DNA from: Solobacterium sp.
Lineage (GTDB): Bacteria; Bacillota_I; Bacilli_A; Erysipelotrichales; Erysipelotrichaceae
Direction of reading: 5' to 3'
DNA length: 9,562 bases
Assembly: GCA_017514645.1 (NCBI GenBank)
Contig: JAFWJP010000248.1
Coordinates: forward strand, 1 to 9,562
This document shows, one piece after another, positions 1 to 6,126 of the stretch. Made by a program: the position numbers and the translations under genes. The notes under the pieces are model-generated. The model was given only the letters and a program-made list of their open reading frames with translations, ran no database searches and was not told the origin of the DNA. The stretch's first letter is position 1. Each line of letters opens with the position of its first letter.

Positions 1-308
1 AGGCGCTTCTGGGAGAGACCGGAGATCTGCGGACCTGTGCGGAACACCTGCATGAACGTACCGGGAATACGGTCGTCATCACTGACGGAAGGGAAGGTTC
101 CTGTGTCTGTGACCATGACGGATATGTGTTCTGTTCGGCGGAAAAACTGGATGCTGTGCTGGATTCCAACGGGGCGGGAGATGCCCACTGCGGTACATTC
201 CTTGCCTGCATTCTGCGCGGAGACAGTCCTGAAGAAGCCTTGAAACAAGCATCTTCCATCGGTGCAAAGCTCTGCACGGTGGAAGGCGCTATGCTTGAAA
301 CACTGTAA
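1..308 (+). CDS. PfkB-family carbohydrate kinase, C-terminal part (5' end outside window)
   Basis: This is the last ~102 residues of a ribokinase/PfkB-type kinase, read in the frame starting at base 3. These enzymes transfer the ATP gamma-phosphate to a sugar or nucleoside hydroxyl in the cytoplasm. The diagnostic feature is the family's second signature, DSNGAGDAHCGTF (about bases 162-200). Its GAGD forms the anion hole and contains the catalytic-base Asp. Upstream, TVVITDGREGS matches the beta-strand and Gly-rich turn that usually precede it (vvT.G..G). The C-terminal helices (SPEEALKQASSIGAKLCTVEGA) also fit. The substrate cannot be told because the N-terminal sugar-binding lid is off the window. 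Its stop is 18 bases before the cyclophilin-like gene, so the two are probably co-transcribed. Confidence 0.88.
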   Translation, partial: ALLGETGDLRTCAEHLHERTGNTVVITDGREGSCVCDHDGYVFCSAEKLDAVLDSNGAGDAHCGTFLACILRGDSPEEALKQASSIGAKLCTVEGAMLETL

Positions 309-326
309 CGGAAAGGAGAAACGATC

Positions 327-899
327 ATGAATCCGAAAGCGATACTGCATATGTCATCCGGCAGGGACATTGTCATTGAATTGTTCCCGGATGCTGCACC
401 GAATACGGTGAACAGCTTCATTCACATTGCATCAAACGGTTTGATGGACCATTACGCGATCCAGAGGATCGTACCGGGGAAATGGGTGGATGTGTCCTAT
501 TCCGGGTACGGGAAGAAAGAGGCACAGTATCTGATACCGGGTGAGTTTACACTGCACCCGGAGATCACACCGCTTCCTTCCCATCCAGGCTGCGTCTGTA
601 TGGGAGGATACGGTGACTATGGCCTGGCGGGAGGAGAAATCTTCTTTCCGCTGAAGGACTGTCCGGAACATCTTGGCATCTATCCGGTCATTGGACAGGT
701 GATCGAAGGCATGGATGAAATACGGAGGATTGCGGAAGTACCGGTCAGGAAACTGGAGGACTTCATCATCCCGGAAATGATCGTCTATGAACCGGTGACA
801 CCGGAAATCATTGAAACGGTGGAACTGGAACTGTACGGTAAAACCTATCCGGAACCGGTGAAACAGACACACGGCTGGATACCGCCGACCTGGAAATAA
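327..899 (+). CDS. Divergent cyclophilin-like protein, probably lacking standard PPIase active site
   Basis: A 190-residue cytoplasmic protein with no signal peptide. The start ATG follows AAAGGAG (312-318) at good spacing. The cyclophilin fold is recognisable. Residues 14-34 (DIVIELFPDAAPNTVNSFIH) match the first strand and helix (i.ieL..d.AP.tv.nF). Residues 104-136 (EIFFPLKD...VIGQVIEGMDEIRRI) match the Ff...VfG.V..GmdvvdkI region. The catalytic segment, normally FHR(I/V)I.GFm.QGGD, reads IQRIVPGKWVDVSYSG here: His is replaced by Gln46, Phe by Lys52 and the active-site Gln by Asp55, while Arg47 is kept. The intact cyclophilin at 6127 makes a direct comparison. Residues 156-190 form a Pro-rich C-terminal extension. 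The likely role is a prolyl-peptide binding or chaperone-like protein rather than an efficient isomerase; that is inference. It follows the kinase with an 18-base gap. Confidence 0.85.
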   Translation: MNPKAILHMSSGRDIVIELFPDAAPNTVNSFIHIASNGLMDHYAIQRIVPGKWVDVSYSGYGKKEAQYLIPGEFTLHPEITPLPSHPGCVCMGGYGDYGLAGGEIFFPLKDCPEHLGIYPVIGQVIEGMDEIRRIAEVPVRKLEDFIIPEMIVYEPVTPEIIETVELELYGKTYPEPVKQTHGWIPPTWK

Positions 900-900
900 G

Positions 901-928
901 AAATGCGTCTCGATCATGAGACGCATTT
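901..928. terminator. Bidirectional hairpin terminator between convergent units
   Basis: A perfect 11-bp inverted repeat, AAATGCGTCTC (901-911) and GAGACGCATTT (918-928), with a 6-base loop. On the plus strand it is followed by TTTTCTGT, and on the minus strand by CTTATTT. It lies 1 base after the cyclophilin-like gene's stop and 6 bases from the stop of the convergent ABC transporter gene, so it probably ends both transcripts. Confidence 0.85.
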
Positions 929-934
929 TCTGTA

Positions 935-2827
935 TCAGTCGATTTCCAGGTCGCCTGTGTAGAGCCGGTAATACGTTCCTTTCTTCTCCAGAAGAGAGGA
1001 ATGATTGCCGCGCTCGATGATCTTTCCGTGATCCATGACCATGATGGCATTGGAGTTCTGGATCGTGGAGAGACGGTGGGCGATGACGAAGGTCGTACGG
1101 CCTTTCATCAGGCGGTCCATACCGCTCTGTACCAGTTTCTCTGTACGGGAGTCGATGGAACTGGTCGCTTCATCGAGGATGAGCACAGGCGGGTTGGCCA
1201 GGGCTGCTCTGGCAATGGCCAGCAGCTGTCTTTGTCCCTGGGACAGTGCGCTTCCATCGCCGGTGAGCAGGGTGTTGTATCCGTTCTCGAGATGACTGAT
1301 GAAGTAGTGGGCATTGGCGAGCTTTGCGGCTCTGACGACCTCTTCATGCGTAGCGTCGGGTTTACCGTACTTGATGTTTTCCTCGATCGCTCCGGTGAAC
1401 AGGTGGGTATCCTGCAGTACGAGGCCGAGGGAGCGACGCAGGTCATCCTTCTTGATGAGCTGGACGTCGATGCCGTCATAGGTGATCTGTCCGTGCTGGA
1501 CGTCGTAGAAACGGGTGATGAGGTTGATCATCGTTGTCTTGCCTGCACCGGTAGCGCCGACGAAGGCAAGCTTCTGACCCGGTTCCGCGTACAGGTCGAT
1601 ATCGAACAGAACCTGCTTGTCATCCGTGTAGGAGAAGTCGACATCGTAGAAGCGGACATCTCCGGTCAGCCGTACCAGACGTTCGGAACCATCGTTGTGG
1701 GGATGTTTCCAGGCCCAGATCACGGTGACATGATCTGTTTCAACCAGTTCGCCGTTGACTTCCTCCGCGTTGACCAGCGTGACTTTTCCTTCATCCACTT
1801 CCGGCTGTTCATCCATGAGCGAGAAGATCCGCTTGGCACCGGCCATGGACATGATGACGGAGTTCAGCTGCTGGGCAACCTGGGATACCGGCATATTGAA
1901 CGAACGGTTTAGAGCCAGGAACGAAGCCAACTGTCCGAGCGTCAGGTTCACATGACCGTTCAGGATCAGGAAGGATCCGAAGATCGCGCTCAGTACGTAG
2001 GAGATGTTGCCGAAGTTGCCGGTGACCGGTCCCATGATGTTGGCGTACTTGTTGGCTTTGTAGCCGCTGTCACGCAGATGGTCATTCAGTTCCGTGAAGC
2101 GCTTGATGGCCTTGTCTTCGTAGTTGAAGACTTTGATGACCCTTGCGCCTTCTGTCATCTCTTCGATGTAGGCATTCTCCGCGGCCAGCGCGTTCTGCTG
2201 CTTCATGAAGTACGTTCCGGACAGACGCATGATCTTCCGGAGGACGAACTGCAGCAAAGCAATCATACAGATGGACAGCGCTGTCAGCTGCGGGGAGAGG
2301 GTCACCATGGAGATGAAGACCATGACGATCGTCAGGATGGAACTGAAGAACTGCGGAATGCTCTGGGATACGACCTGACGCAGGGTATCCGTATCATTGG
2401 TGTACATCGACATGATGTCGCCGTGAGCGTGGGTATCGAAGTACTTGATCGGCAGGGTCTCCATGTGGGTGAACAGATCTTCACGGATGTTTTCCATCGT
2501 TCCCTGGGTGACCCGGATCATGATCTTCTGATAGGTGAAGTTGGCAATGATGCCGAGGGCGTAGATTCCCATCATCTGGATCAATTTGTTCGCCAACGGA
2601 CCGTAGTTCTTGTCCACGGCTGTCATGAGCGGCGTGATGTAATCATCGATCAGGGTTCTCTGGAACAGGGAACCGATGACCTGTACCCGGGCATTGATGA
2701 CAATGCACACAAGGACGATCATGATGGGAAACTTGTAGCGCTTCAGTACATAGGAGAGCAGTCTTCCCAGGATCTTGATATCCAGCTTCTCCCCGGTATA
2801 CATGCCCCGGTTTCTACCTCTGGTCAT
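935..2827 (-). CDS. ABC exporter half-transporter, catalytically intact subunit of a heterodimer
   Basis: A 630-residue fusion of an N-terminal six-helix exporter membrane domain (about residues 25-335) and a C-terminal ATPase domain (about 390-628). Nucleotide-binding motifs are: Walker A GATGAGKT at 424-431, Q-loop Gln472, signature LSQGQ at 528-532, Walker B LILDE with catalytic Glu553, and H-loop His584. The signature differs from LSGGQ, which is usual for the partner contributing the dead ATP site in heterodimeric exporters of the BmrCD/LmrCD/TM287-288 type. Between the two domains is a ~40-residue linker containing WAWKHPH (371-377), which I recall from related clostridial exporters. 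The likely job is drug or lipid-like substrate efflux across the cytoplasmic membrane. Start: a GTG at 2833 sits only 2 bases after GGAGG, whereas the ATG at 2827 is 8 bases away, so I prefer ATG. It overlaps the upstream exporter gene by 14 bases. Confidence 0.95.
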   Translation of the reverse strand: MTRGRNRGMYTGEKLDIKILGRLLSYVLKRYKFPIMIVLVCIVINARVQVIGSLFQRTLIDDYITPLMTAVDKNYGPLANKLIQMMGIYALGIIANFTYQKIMIRVTQGTMENIREDLFTHMETLPIKYFDTHAHGDIMSMYTNDTDTLRQVVSQSIPQFFSSILTIVMVFISMVTLSPQLTALSICMIALLQFVLRKIMRLSGTYFMKQQNALAAENAYIEEMTEGARVIKVFNYEDKAIKRFTELNDHLRDSGYKANKYANIMGPVTGNFGNISYVLSAIFGSFLILNGHVNLTLGQLASFLALNRSFNMPVSQVAQQLNSVIMSMAGAKRIFSLMDEQPEVDEGKVTLVNAEEVNGELVETDHVTVIWAWKHPHNDGSERLVRLTGDVRFYDVDFSYTDDKQVLFDIDLYAEPGQKLAFVGATGAGKTTMINLITRFYDVQHGQITYDGIDVQLIKKDDLRRSLGLVLQDTHLFTGAIEENIKYGKPDATHEEVVRAAKLANAHYFISHLENGYNTLLTGDGSALSQGQRQLLAIARAALANPPVLILDEATSSIDSRTEKLVQSGMDRLMKGRTTFVIAHRLSTIQNSNAIMVMDHGKIIERGNHSSLLEKKGTYYRLYTGDLEID

Positions 2828-4553
2828 CGTCACTGCCTCCTTTCTTCTGTGTTTCGTAGATCTCCTGGTAGATCGCGTTGTTCTTCAGGAGATTTTCCGG
2901 TGTATCGAATCCGTTGACCTTTCCTTCATCGAGGACGAGAACTCTGTCCGCATCTTCGATGGATGCGATCCGCTGGGAGATGATGATCTTGGTAACATCC
3001 GGAAGATATTCCCGGAATGCTTTGCGGATCTTTGCATCCGTGGCGGTATCGACGGCGCTGGTGGAATCATCGAGGATGAGGACCTTCGGATTCTTCAGAA
3101 GGGCTCTGGCAATGCACAGGCGCTGCTTCTGACCGCCGGAGACGTTTGTACCTCCCTGTTCGATGCGGGTGTCATAGCCGTCGGGGAAGGTACGGATGAA
3201 GTCATCCGCAGCGGCGGATTCACAGGCCCGGATCATTTCTTCATCTGTGGCATGTTCATTGCCCCAGCGCAGGTTTTCCTTGATCGTACCGGAGAAAAGA
3301 ACGTTCTTCTGCAGGACCATGGAGACACTGTCACGCAGGGTGGTGAGGTCGTATTCCCGGACATTCTTTCCGCCGACCATGACAGAGCCTTCATCTACGT
3401 CATAGAGACGGGGGATCATCATGGTCAGGGTGCTCTTGCCGGAACCGGTCGCACCGATGACGCCGATGGTTTCACCGGAATGAATGTGCAGGTCGATATC
3501 GTGGAGTACATGTTTTTCTTCTCCTTCGAAGTAACCGAAGGAGACATGGTTGAAGTCGACCGATCCGTCTTCGATTTCATATACCGGGTTTTCCGGATTG
3601 GAGATGGAAGGCTTTTCATCCAGGACCTCGACGATACGCTGAGCGCTTGCGGCTGACATTGTCAGCATCACGAAGATCATGGAAAGCATCATCAGTCCCA
3701 TCAGAATGTTCATTGTATAGGTGAACATGGACATGAGCTGTCCGGTACCGAGATCACCGACCGCGATCAGATGGGCACCGAACCAGGACAGAGCGATCAT
3801 ACAGCCGTTGGCTGCCAGGCTCATGACCGGACCGTTCAGGACGATCAGGGCTTCTGCCCGTTCAAACAGTTTCTGCAGTTTCTTTGCGGCTTTGCGGAAT
3901 TTCTCCGTTTCGTCCTTTTCCTTGACGAAAGCTTTGACGACACGGATGTTCGTGACGTTCTCCTGTACGCTTTCGTTGAGTGCGTCGTACTGTTTGAAGA
4001 CGACGGAGAAGCGCTTGTAGCTGTTGACCGTGATGAAAGCCAGGGCACATGCCAGCAGGATGAACGCGACGACGAAGATCCGGGAAAGATACGGACTGAT
4101 CATCAGGGTCATGAACATGGCGACGATGATTGTCAGCGGTGCCCGGATGCACATGCGCAGGATCATCATGAAGGCCATCTGTACGTTGGAAGCGTCAGTG
4201 CCCAGACGGGTCATCAGACCGGCAGTGGAGAACTTGTCAATGTTCGCAAAGCTGAATGTCTGGATGTTGCGGAACATGTCATCACGTAGATTGCGTACGA
4301 ATCCTGTTGCGGCATAGGCAGCCATATTGCCGCTCATGATACCGCAGAACATGGACGCAAAGGCGCAGATGATCATGATCAGACCGTAATGGTAGACCAC
4401 GGACAGATCACCGGCCTGTACGCCTTTGTCAACGATGATGGACATGATATAGGGCAGGGAGAGCTCCAGGACGACTTCACCGACCATGAAGAGCGGTGCA
4501 GCGATGGATGCGCCTTTGTATTCCCGGACTTCCTGCAGCAGTCGTTTGATCAT
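2814..4553 (-). CDS. ABC exporter half-transporter, degenerate-site subunit of the heterodimer
   Basis: A 579-residue exporter with a membrane domain (about residues 15-305) and an ATPase domain (about 330-570). Walker A is GATGSGKST (367-375), the Q-loop is Gln415 and the signature is a canonical VSGGQ (471-475). The catalytic Walker B Glu is replaced by Asp (LILDD, Asp496) and the H-loop His by Gln (SQRIAS, Gln527). In known heterodimeric exporters exactly this combination marks the subunit whose own ATP site is non-hydrolytic but whose intact signature completes the partner's active site. The two genes therefore almost certainly encode one transporter. The ATG overlaps the MarR gene's stop as ATGA and is preceded by GAGGAGG at 7 bases. 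The C-terminus is short and charged (KKGGSDDDQR). The substrate is unknown; linkage to MarR suggests drug, antimicrobial or phenolic-type efflux. Confidence 0.95.
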   Translation of the reverse strand: MIKRLLQEVREYKGASIAAPLFMVGEVVLELSLPYIMSIIVDKGVQAGDLSVVYHYGLIMIICAFASMFCGIMSGNMAAYAATGFVRNLRDDMFRNIQTFSFANIDKFSTAGLMTRLGTDASNVQMAFMMILRMCIRAPLTIIVAMFMTLMISPYLSRIFVVAFILLACALAFITVNSYKRFSVVFKQYDALNESVQENVTNIRVVKAFVKEKDETEKFRKAAKKLQKLFERAEALIVLNGPVMSLAANGCMIALSWFGAHLIAVGDLGTGQLMSMFTYTMNILMGLMMLSMIFVMLTMSAASAQRIVEVLDEKPSISNPENPVYEIEDGSVDFNHVSFGYFEGEEKHVLHDIDLHIHSGETIGVIGATGSGKSTLTMMIPRLYDVDEGSVMVGGKNVREYDLTTLRDSVSMVLQKNVLFSGTIKENLRWGNEHATDEEMIRACESAAADDFIRTFPDGYDTRIEQGGTNVSGGQKQRLCIARALLKNPKVLILDDSTSAVDTATDAKIRKAFREYLPDVTKIIISQRIASIEDADRVLVLDEGKVNGFDTPENLLKNNAIYQEIYETQKKGGSDDDQR

Positions 4554-5002
4554 AGGGTTTCCTCCTCTTCAATGATTGTCTGCCGGATGCGTTCCAGCAG
4601 TTCCATGAGTGTATTCAGTTCCTCTGAACTGAGGTCACGGCAGAAGAGCGCTTCGTCTTCCATGGCCATGCGATGGACTGTTTCCTCCATGTTCAGTGCT
4701 TGTTCCGTCAATTCAATGCGTTTCATACGCGCGTCCCCGGTATCCGCTGAGCGGGTGATATAGCCGTTTTTCTCCAGGTTCTGGAGGATGCCGGTTGCTG
4801 TACTGCGGCGGATGTCGAAGCGCTTTTCCAGGTCTTTCTGGTAGATCGGCTGATCCTGATGCCGGGCCAGGTAGTGAATGACGCCGGACTGGGCAAAGGT
4901 CAGATCACCGTATCCTGCCTGCATGCGTCTGCGTTCCGCAAAGCGCTTGATCAGGATATCGGTCTGCCGGATCTCATAACCGATATGCTTTTCCTTTTCC
5001 AT
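4550..5002 (-). CDS. MarR-family winged-helix transcriptional regulator
   Basis: A 150-residue cytoplasmic DNA-binding protein, typical in length for MarR. Helices at about 1-25 and 105-148 would form the dimer interface. The winged helix spans about 34-100: the helix-turn-helix runs IYQKDLEKRFDI / RRSTATGILQNLEKNGY (53-81), followed by the wing with the family-typical Asp-Arg pattern (TGDARMKRIELTE, 88-100). MarR proteins usually repress a neighbouring efflux operon and release DNA on binding a small ligand. Being the first gene of the operon with two exporter genes fits this, as do the paired dyads over the promoter immediately upstream. The start is supported by AAAGGAG a few bases before the ATG. 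It overlaps the next gene by 4 bases, implying translational coupling. Confidence 0.94.
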   Translation of the reverse strand: MEKEKHIGYEIRQTDILIKRFAERRRMQAGYGDLTFAQSGVIHYLARHQDQPIYQKDLEKRFDIRRSTATGILQNLEKNGYITRSADTGDARMKRIELTEQALNMEETVHRMAMEDEALFCRDLSSEELNTLMELLERIRQTIIEEEETL

Positions 5003-5013
5003 AGGTTCTCCTT

Positions 5014-5055
5014 TTTGTTAGCGACCTTACAAATATAATTCGTTCCCTAACAAAT
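5014..5055. promoter_or_regulatory. Paired dyads over the MarR operon promoter, probable autoregulatory operators
   Basis: Two imperfect palindromes share the half-site TTTGTTAG. Dyad 1, TTTGTTAGCGACCTTACAAA (5014-5033), lies at and just downstream of the -10, over the expected transcription start. Dyad 2, ATTCGTTCCCTAACAAAT (5038-5055), fills the -35/-10 spacer. Their centres are ~23 bp apart, about two helical turns, so two dimers would sit on the same DNA face. The outermost half-sites also form a perfect 8-bp inverted repeat (5014-5021 and 5047-5054). The position, size and symmetry are what is expected of MarR operators. That this MarR protein is the binder is inferred. Confidence 0.7.
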
Positions 5056-5060
5056 GTCAA
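5032..5060 (-). promoter_or_regulatory. Near-consensus sigma-A promoter of the MarR-exporter operon
   Basis: Read on the minus strand: -35 TTGACA (plus-strand 5055-5060), exactly 17 bases of spacer, then -10 TATATT (5032-5037). This is 6/6 and 5/6 matches to consensus, the best promoter in the window. The start codon is about 30 bases downstream of the -10. Such a strong core suits an operon that is held off by a repressor. Confidence 0.85.
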
Positions 5061-5075
5061 CGAGATCCGGGCAAG

Positions 5076-5104
5076 TTTACCTTTTCCGTCCGGGGTGGTA
5101 CATT
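5076..5104 (+). promoter_or_regulatory. Probable promoter of the esterase gene
   Basis: A -35-like TTTACC (5076-5081), a 17-base spacer and a -10-like TACATT (5099-5104). The extended -10 dinucleotide TG is at 5096-5097. Each hexamer matches 4 of 6 consensus positions. The expected start is near 5111, giving a leader of ~40 bases before the esterase ATG. It is back-to-back with the MarR operon promoter. Confidence 0.55.
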
Positions 5105-5116
5105 AAAGGGGTAACA

Positions 5117-5130
5117 CGGAAGCGCTTACA
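5117..5130. promoter_or_regulatory. cre site (CcpA operator) in the esterase leader
   Basis: CGGAAGCGCTTACA matches 12 of 14 positions of the cre consensus TGWAARCGYTWWCW, including the AAGCGCTT core. It starts roughly 6 bases past the predicted transcription start, a position where CcpA binding represses. The same bases can form a leader hairpin (5119-5125 with 5131-5137, one G-U pair). A hairpin role is thus an alternative to, or coexists with, CcpA binding. Confidence 0.6.
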
Positions 5131-5152
5131 GTGCTTCGCAGGAAGGTGAACA

Positions 5153-5974
5153 ATGACACTGGTACATTTGAACTTCGAGAGCAAGTATCTCAACAACAAC
5201 ACGGATGTGAATATCATTCTGCCGGACAGGGACCGGGAACAGGATCCGAAGATGTTCTATCTTTCGGGCAGGAAATACCGGGTACTGTGGCTGCTGCACG
5301 GAACCTACGGGGATTATACGGACTGGATCCGGAAATCCAATGTGGAACTGTATGCGGCAGAGCACCAGATGATCGTGGTCATGCCGTCGGGGCTGAACGC
5401 GGATTATGCGGACTGGCCGAAATTCGCCATGGGCTATGACAGTTACCACTATCTGCTGAAGGAGCTGATGCCCCTGGTACACGGCTGGTTCCCGGCAAGC
5501 GATGATCCGAAGGACAACTTCATTGCCGGATTGTCCATGGGCGGTATGGGTACGCTGGTCTATGCGCTGAATCATCCGGAGAAGTTTGCGGCGGCGTATA
5601 TCATGTCCTACGCACCGTCAAAGCCGGCGGAAGTGGATGAAGAGTCACCGTTTGCGGCACGGAGAAAGAACCAGCTGGAGAACGCCGGCGGTCTGGAAGG
5701 CTGGACCGGTTCCTATCAGGATACCTGGAATCTGATCGTGAAACGGAAAAAGGAGGGAAAACTTCCGAGGCTGTATTTTGCCTGCGGTACAGCAGACTCT
5801 CTCATGTACGACGCGCACAAGGCATTTGAAAAGCACTGCCGGGAATACGGGATCGATGCACAGTTCTTCGAGACGGAGGGATATGATCATGAATGGCGCT
5901 TCTGGGACGAATGTGTGGAAGACGCAATGAACCGGTTCTCGGATCCGGATGTGTATCCGATCGGGAAGGAATAG
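5153..5974 (+). CDS. Serine esterase, EstA (tributyrin esterase)/FrmB-like, esterase-D family
   Basis: A 273-residue cytoplasmic alpha/beta hydrolase of the esterase-D (PF00756) type, full length for the family, which hydrolyses short-chain acyl or acetyl esters. The oxyanion-region motif LLHGTYGDYTDW is at 47-58. The nucleophile elbow GLSMGG places the catalytic Ser at 128. The acid is Asp215 in CGTADS and the base is His246 in GYDHEW, followed by an aromatic patch (WRFW). There is no signal peptide. The N-terminus (residues 5-24, ending NTDVNIILP) resembles lactic-acid-bacterial tributyrin esterases. The start follows GGAAGGTG (5141-5148) at 4-5 bases. It is a single-gene unit with its own promoter, cre site and terminator. 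Catabolite control would suit release of acyl or acetyl groups from carbohydrate or lipid nutrients. The natural substrate cannot be read from sequence, and S-formylglutathione hydrolase activity is an alternative. Confidence 0.9.
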   Translation: MTLVHLNFESKYLNNNTDVNIILPDRDREQDPKMFYLSGRKYRVLWLLHGTYGDYTDWIRKSNVELYAAEHQMIVVMPSGLNADYADWPKFAMGYDSYHYLLKELMPLVHGWFPASDDPKDNFIAGLSMGGMGTLVYALNHPEKFAAAYIMSYAPSKPAEVDEESPFAARRKNQLENAGGLEGWTGSYQDTWNLIVKRKKEGKLPRLYFACGTADSLMYDAHKAFEKHCREYGIDAQFFETEGYDHEWRFWDECVEDAMNRFSDPDVYPIGKE

Positions 5975-5979
5975 CAAGC

Positions 5980-5999
5980 AACGGCACAGCAGTGCCGTT
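5980..5999 (+). terminator. Rho-independent terminator after the esterase
   Basis: An 8-bp stem, AACGGCAC (5980-5987) and GTGCCGTT (5992-5999), with loop AGCA, followed by TTATTTG. It begins 5 bases after the esterase stop codon. Confidence 0.85.
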
Positions 6000-6011
6000 T
6001 TATTTGTTCGG

Positions 6012-6020
6012 TGGTATGAT
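6012..6020 (+). promoter_or_regulatory. Extended -10 promoter for the micro-ORF/cyclophilin/Cys-rich operon
   Basis: TGGTATGAT: the -10 hexamer TATGAT (6015-6020) matches 5 of 6 positions and carries the extended TG. No convincing -35 lies at normal spacing; that region is the esterase terminator. The expected start is about 6027, ~30 bases ahead of the first ATG at 6057. Confidence 0.5.
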
Positions 6021-6040
6021 GTACAAGCGTGTTTACATCA
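6017..6040. promoter_or_regulatory. Palindrome overlapping the promoter, possible operator
   Basis: Perfect 7-bp outer arms, TGATGTA (6017-6023) and TACATCA (6034-6040), around a 10-base centre, with 9 of 12 symmetric pairs overall. It covers part of the -10 and the expected start site. The left arm would lie upstream of the transcript start, so a DNA operator is likelier than an RNA hairpin. It does not fit cre, TnrA/GlnR or CopY patterns. The regulator is unknown. Confidence 0.45.
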
Positions 6041-6056
6041 GGAGGACAACAGAACA

Positions 6057-6125
6057 ATGAGAATTGCAGTAACATATGAGAACGGTGAGTGCGGGCATGA
6101 TCACAGCACACATCATGAGGCATAA
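6057..6125 (+). CDS. 22-codon micro-ORF, NifX/NafY-like ends with the middle missing; possible leader peptide
   Basis: The ATG is preceded by a strong AGGAGG (6041-6046) at 10 bases, stronger than the site before the next gene. It encodes MRIAVTYENGE followed by CGHDHSTHHEA, then TAA. The first 11 residues look like the start of dinitrogenase iron-molybdenum cofactor-type (NifX/NafY) proteins as I recall them. The His/Cys-rich second half resembles the metal-binding tails many of them carry. The ~100-residue core domain is absent. The stop ends one base before the ATG of the lipoprotein cyclophilin (TAA-T-ATG), so translation is probably coupled. It may be an in-frame deletion relic kept as a coupling leader, a functional metal-binding micropeptide, or chance. 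The strong RBS argues that it is translated. Family attribution is from memory of short segments. Confidence 0.5.
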   Translation: MRIAVTYENGECGHDHSTHHEA

Positions 6126-6126
6126 T

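Noticed and set aside
2828..2833. GTG start at 2833 for the second exporter gene
   Set aside because: GGAGG is only 2 bases from the GTG but 8 bases from ATG 2827, so the ATG is preferred. The difference is just two residues.
1001..3656. Long plus-strand open frames (1001-1912, 1952-2917, 2775-3656) opposite the ABC transporter genes
   Set aside because: They are antisense shadows. The minus-strand frames carry complete Walker A, signature, Walker B and H-loop motifs and good RBSs, while the plus-strand products show no family motif and lack ribosome binding sites.
5131..5439. 102-codon plus-strand frame overlapping the esterase start
   Set aside because: It is out of frame with a clear esterase that has its own RBS and full catalytic triad. 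Its product shows no domain.
6020..6037. cre, TnrA/GlnR or CopY site in TGTACAAGCGTGTTTACA
   Set aside because: The spacing is 18 bases instead of 14 for cre. The TnrA/GlnR pattern TGTNA-N7-TNACA fails at its fifth base and in length. The CopY pattern TACANNTGTA is absent.
6076..6126. Upstream in-frame start for the lipoprotein cyclophilin at 6076
   Set aside because: It adds 17 residues before a signal peptide, has no RBS, and lies inside the micro-ORF in another frame. ATG 6127 fits better.
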